Shown here in pieces: positions 58,161 through 64,000 of a stretch of 64,000 bases of DNA (the first letter of the stretch is position 1; the number at the start of each line of letters is the position of its first letter). Origin of the DNA: Chrysopilus asiliformis (Eukaryota; Arthropoda; Insecta; Diptera; Rhagionidae); NCBI GenBank assembly GCA_964034945.1, contig OZ035962.1, positions 101,192,284-101,256,283 of the forward strand, read 5' to 3'. Under the pieces are notes generated by a model that ran no database searches, was not told the DNA's origin, and was given only the letters and a program-made list of their open reading frames with translations. The position numbers and the translations under genes were made by a program.

Positions 58161-59361
58161 ATGAGGAACAAATTTTTACTAAATCTGGTTACGATTTTTT
58201 TGTTAAGTGTGGTTAGTTTTTTGAATTTTATTAAATAATTTAGGAAAATTATACTAAAACTTATTCAAAAACACAGTTTTCTACATCGTGGGCTTCCAGT
58301 AACATACGATCGCTTTCCAGTGCACTAAAAAATAAAGTGTTACAGAAATTAGGTGAAAATCCTGAAAAAGTTTCGGAGAATGTGGGAAAACTTCGAACAT
58401 GGGTAAAAAATCAACCCCATCTTAAATCCCGAATTGATGATCAATTTTTGGCGTCATTTTTACGGAGAGATAAATACAATTTAGAAGCGGCCCAGGAACG
58501 ATTGGATGCCTTTTACTCAGTTCGGTCAACATTTCCAGATGTCTTTGAAAAGAGGAATATTTTTAAAAACCCGAAACTCAGAGATTTCCTTCAAACTGGG
58601 TAAGATTTATTTATCTTAAAGACTAAAAATTCTTTGTGAAACTTAACGATTTTTTAAGGACGTTTGTATTAATGCCTCCGAGTGATAATGATGTCCCAGC
58701 CGTTGCAATCCTGCGATTAGGTGCTTTCGATCCTAAAAAACATCCTTTCGAGGATTTAGGTAACCTGCTGGCAATGGGTTTTGGCCTGAGCGGTTTGGAA
58801 AATGATATTGCTGTAATATCTGGTATTCAGATCGTTTATGACTGCACAAATGTTACTGAGGACCATGTCTCTCAATATACTGCGGAAGTTTTTCAAAAAT
58901 ATGTTCTTATTAACGTGGATATAAGCCCTGTAGAAATAATAGGTTATCATTTTACAAATGTTTCACCAATAATGGAGCCTGGCATCGAGCTATTAAAAAC
59001 AGTGCTTGACACAACAATGAGACAACGGGTAAAACGAAAACGAGATTTTTTAATTGATTTTTTATAACAAAAAAAAAATCTACTTTAGGTCTATAAGCAT
59101 TCCGATTATGAATCCCTTTACAAGTTCGTTTCGAAAGACTTACTTCCTGTGGAATATGGTGGACCAAAATACACAATGCCCGAGTTAGTAGACAATTTAG
59201 AAAAATTATTGGAAAAATATGCAGATTACTATGATGAAGACGAAAGGAATTTCGGGTCAATTGAAAAGCTACGCACTGGAGTTTCGCCCGTGAAAAAATT
59301 TGGCAGAAGATTTTCAGATCTACCTAAAATAATTGCCGACAATTTAAAATTAGATTTGTAA
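58161..59361 (+). CDS. CT15: secreted CRAL-TRIO protein
   Basis: Exons 58161-58211, 58277-58599, 58659-59028 (370 nt) and 59089-59361, giving 338 residues, the longest member. MRNKFLLNLVTIFLLSV joined to FSTSWA is the signal peptide. The mature part has DDQFLASFLRRDKYN, LRLGAFDP, CTNVTEDH, YHFTNVSP and LPVEYGG. The FINTTP motif of relatives is FTNVSP, which is still an N-x-S/T sequon. The C-terminal tail is longer and basic (VKKFGRRF and beyond). AATAAA at about 59392. It lies in tandem between CT14 and CT16. Confidence 0.88.
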
Positions 59362-59515
59362 AGAAAATAATTATGATATGAAAATATACCAATAAAATCT
59401 ATGATTTTGATTACATTCTTATTACATATTTTTTATTTGAATGTCAGTTTTTTGCCCGGATTTCTCAAATCCGACTGAACCGATTTTAATGAAACTTTTC
59501 AGTTAGGTTCAGAGT

Positions 59516-59646
59516 ACACGCAGAGAAGAAAACAGTAAATTCGATTATTTAATGATGGTGAATCGGGACGATAGATAAATTTCAATTACAAAAATAGTCA
59601 ATTTAATTTCAATTACAAAAATAGTCAATTTAACCATGAAATAGTA
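59516..59646 (+). repeat. Dispersed repeat TACACGCAGAGAA, copy 2
   Basis: Matches 12767-12895; contains CAATTACAAAAATAGTCAAT twice. Confidence 0.5.
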
Positions 59647-59647
59647 A

Positions 59648-60107
59648 AGCTTGTCCCACAATTGGCGTGGTGCGGCAGCGGCGCGGCGCGGTTAGCTCAG
59701 AGCGGCAGGGCGACAGCCGCAGTCATTTTTAAACCGAAATTACGCGGCGCGGTTGCAGCTCTATTTGTGTTCTCATAACCTAAAAATCGCAGAAAATTTG
59801 AAGATTATTAATTTTTCCGTTTCATTTTCCGTTTCGAATGCGTTTTCAAAGTTCTTTTCCATCTTTTTACTTGATAAAAATATTTGCAACAACACTCAGA
59901 AAACATAAACAACTGTCACCGCTTCCAACCGCGTCTGAAAGTAGAAACTAGACCTACTCTTCGCGGTGGCGCGCGGTTGCCGCGCGGCTGCCGCGTTTGA
60001 TCACCGCGCAATTATAAACCAACTCATATAAACCTATAGTTTCTTCTACCATCTGTCACCGCGCCGCGCCGCGCGGCGCCGCTTTGCGCGTAATTGTGGG
60101 ACAAGCT
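59648..60107. mobile_element. GC-rich MITE, copy 2
   Basis: Inverted ends AGCTTGTCCCACAATT and AATTGTGGGACAAGCT, and a core rich in GCGGCGCGGC. The inner segment (GTCTGAAAGTAGAAACTAGACC) matches the MITE at 28380-28603, although the outermost ends differ. TTAA overlaps the right end. By far the most GC-rich stretch of the window. Confidence 0.7.
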
Positions 60108-60592
60108 TAAGTCAGACAAATGAGGTCAGACAAATTTTTATGAAATAAATCCATTTGTGCGGGGAAGGGGGGAATTAATGGTCCGATTGGATTTTGATGT
60201 ATGGAACGGTTATGTAAAATCGAATTCTAAGCACATTTTACCTTCATAAATTGTTCAATACGACTCACCGTTTTCGAGAAAATTGTTAAAAACTGTTTCG
60301 TTTGTATGGGAGAAGAATAGTCTGGATTTGCACGCTCAAGAACTTAGCTTTGGCATTTACGAGAAATGCAATTAGACGTCATTTTCATAGACTTGAATCC
60401 AAACAATATCGAAGAATTATAAGCAAAAAACAATTAAAAACATTTGTATTTTCAAATAAATATTGTATGAGACAAAATTTGTTTATTTTCGCAATGGATT
60501 AATTTCCTACTAAATTTATTGTCAACAGAGCTGCGTCCGCCTAAAGGTGAAGCCAATTAAAAATTAAAAAAAAACAAACAATTGTGCAAACA

Positions 60593-60599
60593 TATAAAA
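60593..60599 (+). promoter_or_regulatory. TATA box of CT16
   Basis: TATAAAA, 112 nt before the ATG. Confidence 0.45.
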
Positions 60600-60704
60600 A
60601 TTAGTTTACTTGGAAATTTTCAGTACAAATTGATGAAGTTTTTATAATTTTAATCATTAGAGGATAATCCGACTAAATTCAAACATCTCTTTAAAAATTC
60701 TGAA

Positions 60705-62661
60705 ATGACAAAGTTAATTGCTATATTAATCTTATCGGTATATTTGATAAATCTTGTGAGTACTAACAATTATTGGTTAATTTTTTAAGATATTTTGGAT
60801 GAAATCATCATACTAATATATAAAAATGAGTTGGTGTCTGTCTGTCTGTCTGTTCCTCTTTCACGCAAAAACGGCTGAACCGATTGACTTGAAATTTAGC
60901 ATGAGTGTCTGTGGTAGTTCTGGTTCCAACATAGGCATACCGAAAAGTAGCGCGATGGTTGGGGGGAGTAAGGGGAGGGGGTAAAGTGATTTCGAAACTT
61001 AGTTTTTGCGCTATGTTACCCTTTCGCGGGGAAACTACCGAGCCGATTGGCCTGAAGTTTAGCTCCAACATAGACCATCAAAAAAAAAAATTGAAAAAAC
61101 TTAACCCGGCAACGACGGGCATGCAAGCTAGTTTTAAATAAAATTGTGTTGTCCTAATATTTTTTTAAAGCAGCCATAGTGAAATGTTTTGATGTTAAAA
61201 TAAACTGTGAATTTCAGATATCCATTTCATATAGTGTAGGAATATTAGGATCACTTACTGATGTCGTTGGAAAAACAGTGAAGAAAACCATTTCCCATCT
61301 TGCTGGTGAAAATCTATCCGAAGTAACGAAACAAGTTGGACATCTGAAATCCTGGGCGCAAAATCAAAAAGGTTTGAATTCTCGAACTAGTGATGATTTT
61401 TTGGCAACATTTTTGCGAAGTGCTAACTACAATGTTGAGGAGGCACAGAAGAAAATAGACACATATTACCGGGTTCGATCAGCTGCGCCCGATGTTTTCA
61501 AAAATCGAAATATTTTCAAGAATCGAAAATTAAGGATCTTGGCTAAACTAGGGTAAGTAATACTTCTTGTTGTAACCGAGAAATACTTCTTGGTATGTAC
61601 CGGGTTTTTTATGCCCGGTTGATATTAGGCTGGGGTGACTTCATGTAACTTATTTTCGGTCGTCTAACTAATCGAAGGAAATTTTTATTCGCCAAAAATT
61701 GATTAAACAGGCCGACACCCACTCTGCTGCACACGATATAAGAGTATTTTCTATGTAATTTGGAATCGTTGAATCCGAATCTGGCAGTAGTTTGATTGTA
61801 CCAGATCTACTTTTCCAGATTATAGAAAAAAATGCCTTTAGGGGCCATACGATTAAGCAGGGTAATAGAAGGGTAAATAAAATTGACTTGGCTAAAGTAA
61901 ACTCTTTTCTGTCACTGTATCATACACCAAAAATTCTAATAAATCTCGAAAGTATGAACTTAAATATATAAAATATGGTTTTATATTTTTTTTAGACTAT
62001 TTATGATCGTACCAGCAAATGGGGATGAAGCTCCAATAGCAATCAATCGATTAGGAATTTACGATCCCAAAAAGACCACTTTTGATGATCATGGGTATTT
62101 TATGTCATTGGCCTATGAAGCCCATGCCTGGGATAGTCAAAATTCTGCTATTACTGGAATGTCGGTGATTGCTGATTGTGCGAATATGACTTTAGAACAC
62201 GTGGCCCAATATACACCTGAGCTCCTCCAAAAATACGTCCTAGTGAACCTTAATGGTAATCCTTTGCAGATGAAGGAGATGCATTTCATCAATACACCAC
62301 CATTTATGGAATCTACTATTAATTTATTGAAAAGAATAATGGATGAAAATATGCAGAGCATAGTAATTATAAAATTATTTGACCATTTTCAAAGTTTTTT
62401 TTTAATGAAACTCATTTATAGGTACACACGCATACCGATGATCTGACAACACTTTATGAATTTATACCAAAAAATCGACTTCCGAAAGAATATGGTGGGT
62501 CAAACGGTTCGATTAAAACGCTTATAAAAGATTGTGAACGAGTTCTTGAGAAATACGCAAACTATTATGAAAATGATAAGAAATTTGGACTAACTAAAAT
62601 AGTTAATAAAGGATTGGAAACGGTTTCAAATGTAGCTAATAGTATTTTATCACTATTGTAA
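60705..62661 (+). CDS. CT16: secreted CRAL-TRIO protein, most diverged member
   Basis: Exons 60705-60755, 61218-61552, 61996-62362 (367 nt) and 62422-62661, giving 330 residues. MTKLIAILILSVYLINL joined to ISISYS gives a signal peptide. Exon 2 is 335 nt, the longest, with an extra segment LTDVVGKTVKKTISHLAGE before the helices. The conserved DDQFL is SDDFLATFLRSANYN. Further on are NRLGIYDP, CANMTLEH, MHFINTPP and LPKEYGG. WENDDA of relatives is WDSQNS, and exon 3 is one codon shorter. Intron 1 carries the repeat at 60809-61162. All phases match the family. Its sequence is the least like the others, so it may be an older branch. Confidence 0.84.
60809..61162 (+). repeat. Dispersed repeat TATAAAAATGAGTTGGTGTCTG, forward copy
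   Basis: Lies inside intron 1 of CT16 and is the inverse of 43855-44362, ending AACGACGGGCATGCAAGCTA and TGTCCTAATAT. Confidence 0.65.
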
Positions 62662-63047
62662 GTTTCAACCAAAGTATGCTCGAAATCTGTTAAAAGTGAA
62701 AATATTGTGTGAAGAAAAATTTTTTTTATATGAAAATAAAGTGTGAAAAAATGAAAAATGTGTTCCAATAAAAATTTCTTTACCCCCGTAGCCTCAAATC
62801 TACAATCTATCGACATTTTTTTTACTATAAATGAGAAACAGTGTTGTGCAAATTGTTTACAAAACGTATTTTACATAATAGTTTACCTGTAGAAAATTAG
62901 TTGTTTACAGACACCAAAATCACAATGAACAATGTAAACATTGTAAAAAATTATTTTTTTTAATTTTTCTAGTAACTGCAATATTCAAATTATAATTCTG
63001 AAACATCCAAATAAAATCATAACCAAGTGAAGTTATTTAAACATTTT
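62662..63047. other. Intergenic downstream of CT16
   Basis: AATAAA near 62767 may be the CT16 polyadenylation signal. CAGTGTTGTGCAAATTG near 62839 resembles a hAT terminus, but no partner end was found. Confidence 0.4.
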
Positions 63048-63216
63048 TATACCCGTATGGTGAAACCAAAGGGTATATTAACTTTGCCTTACCGTTTGTA
63101 ACGCCAAGATCCCGTCATCACACACAAAAATGAATTACACCAGTGTGTTTAGAATGATAAAAAAAAATTGAATTTTGCATGTCCGTCCGTCTGTCTGTCC
63201 GTCTGTCTGTCTGTCC

Positions 63217-63254
<38 letters not shown>

Positions 63255-63711
63255 CTGTCTGTCTGTGGCGCGGATTGCGGGCGCACGGATTGAGCTAGAG
63301 ACTTAAATTTTGCGCAGATCCGTTTTTCGTAAAATGCAAGGCTAAGTTCGTTAATGGGCAAAAATGGACCATTAGGGGGGTACCCCCCCATACTACAGTC
63401 CGTCCGTCTGTCCGTTTGTCCGTCTGTCTGTCTGTGGTGCCCCAATCCGCACCACAGACAGACAGACGGACAAACGGACAGACGGACGGACAAACGAACA
63501 GACGGACGGACAAACGAACAGACGGACGGACAAACGGATGGACAAACGGACGGACAAACGGACAGACGGACGGACGGACATGCAAAAATTAATTATTTTT
63601 ATCATTCTAAATACACTGGTGTAATTCATTTTTGTGTGTGATAACAGGATCTTGGCGTTACAAACGGTAAGAGAAAGTGAATATACCCTTTGGTATCACC
63701 ATACGGGTATA
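63048..63711. mobile_element. Foldback-like element, complete palindromic copy
   Basis: Begins TATACCCGTATGGTGAAACC and ends with the inverse of this motif (GGTATCACCATACGGGTATA). Each arm runs about 110-130 bp of unique sequence and then a GTCC/GTCT (left, about 63180-63267) or GACA/GACG (right, about 63466-63580) microsatellite. The clearest view of the family structure. No coding capacity. Confidence 0.8.
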
Positions 63712-63714
63712 ATT

Positions 63715-63960
63715 AACTGAGTCCTATGTTAAATATACATTCCTACACCCCAGATGAGATTTTTTTCTGGAAATTTTTAGGAAAAAAAGAATCACGTTAT
63801 CCTTACAGGATTTTTCGTTCTCCTTACAATGTAGTGAAAACGAAGTAGTGAAAATATTGTTATTGTCATCGGAGTTAGCACAGTTTCAAGTCAATCGGAT
63901 GAGTAGAAGCGGGTCTAAATTACATTAAAACACAAACAAACGAAAAAGCAAGATAACTGA
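63715..63960 (-). repeat. Dispersed repeat, GTAAGGATAAC family, reverse copy
   Basis: Contains GTTATCCTTACAGGA and GTCAATCGGATGAGTAGAAG, the inverse of the phrases at 14000-14200. Confidence 0.5.
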
Positions 63961-64000
63961 TAGTTTTTTTTAAATACTTCTTAATTTATATGTATGTGAT

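Overview
The window is AT-rich animal nuclear DNA, most likely from an insect and plausibly a lower dipteran. Genes are split by short GT-AG introns of mostly 50-150 bp and carry TATA boxes. The spaces between them are filled with terminal-inverted-repeat DNA transposons of the hAT, Tc1/mariner, PIF/Harbinger and foldback-like kinds. The species cannot be named from the sequence. No rRNA, tRNA, CRISPR array or bacterial feature was seen.

The content is dominated by one gene family. Sixteen CRAL-TRIO (SEC14-like, alpha-tocopherol-transfer-protein/CRALBP-type) genes, here called CT1 to CT16, lie in three orientation blocks: CT1-CT3 on + (915-6980), CT4-CT9 on - (11006-36144) and CT10-CT16 on + (38396-62661). 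All share one architecture: a tiny coding exon 1, a phase-0 intron, exon 2 with the CRAL-TRIO N-terminal helices, a phase-2 intron, exon 3 of almost always 370 nt with the lipid-binding core, a phase-0 intron, and exon 4 with the LPxEYGG signature and tail. I assembled the exons by hand. Fourteen genes give complete open reading frames of about 299-338 residues. CT2 has an in-frame stop in exon 2, and CT3 lacks a convincing exon 1.

The most interesting signal is that exon 1 joined to the start of exon 2 encodes a classical signal peptide in twelve members. CRAL-TRIO lipid carriers are normally cytosolic, so this looks like a secreted (or ER-luminal) clade. In CT4 and CT5 the coding part of exon 1 shrinks to the ATG alone, spliced directly after the start codon, which would yield cytosolic versions of the same protein. 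CT7, CT8 and CT9 have lost the ancestral ATG and use an in-frame upstream ATG instead. Tandem pairs (CT7/CT8 and CT12/CT13) are nearly identical in exon 2 but clearly diverged in exon 3, and patches of exon 3 match other family members, suggesting gene conversion or selection on the ligand-binding exon.

The remaining sequence is mobile-element debris, often nested: a 1.9 kb hAT with a perfect 8-bp target duplication holding a Harbinger fragment; a 663-bp hAT relic with a zinc-finger-like fragment; a degraded mariner inserted in the TA beside a MITE; several copies of a foldback-like element whose arms carry GTCC/GTCT microsatellites; and many MITEs. One unrelated small protein with a signal-like N terminus may lie at 51330-51668 on the - strand.
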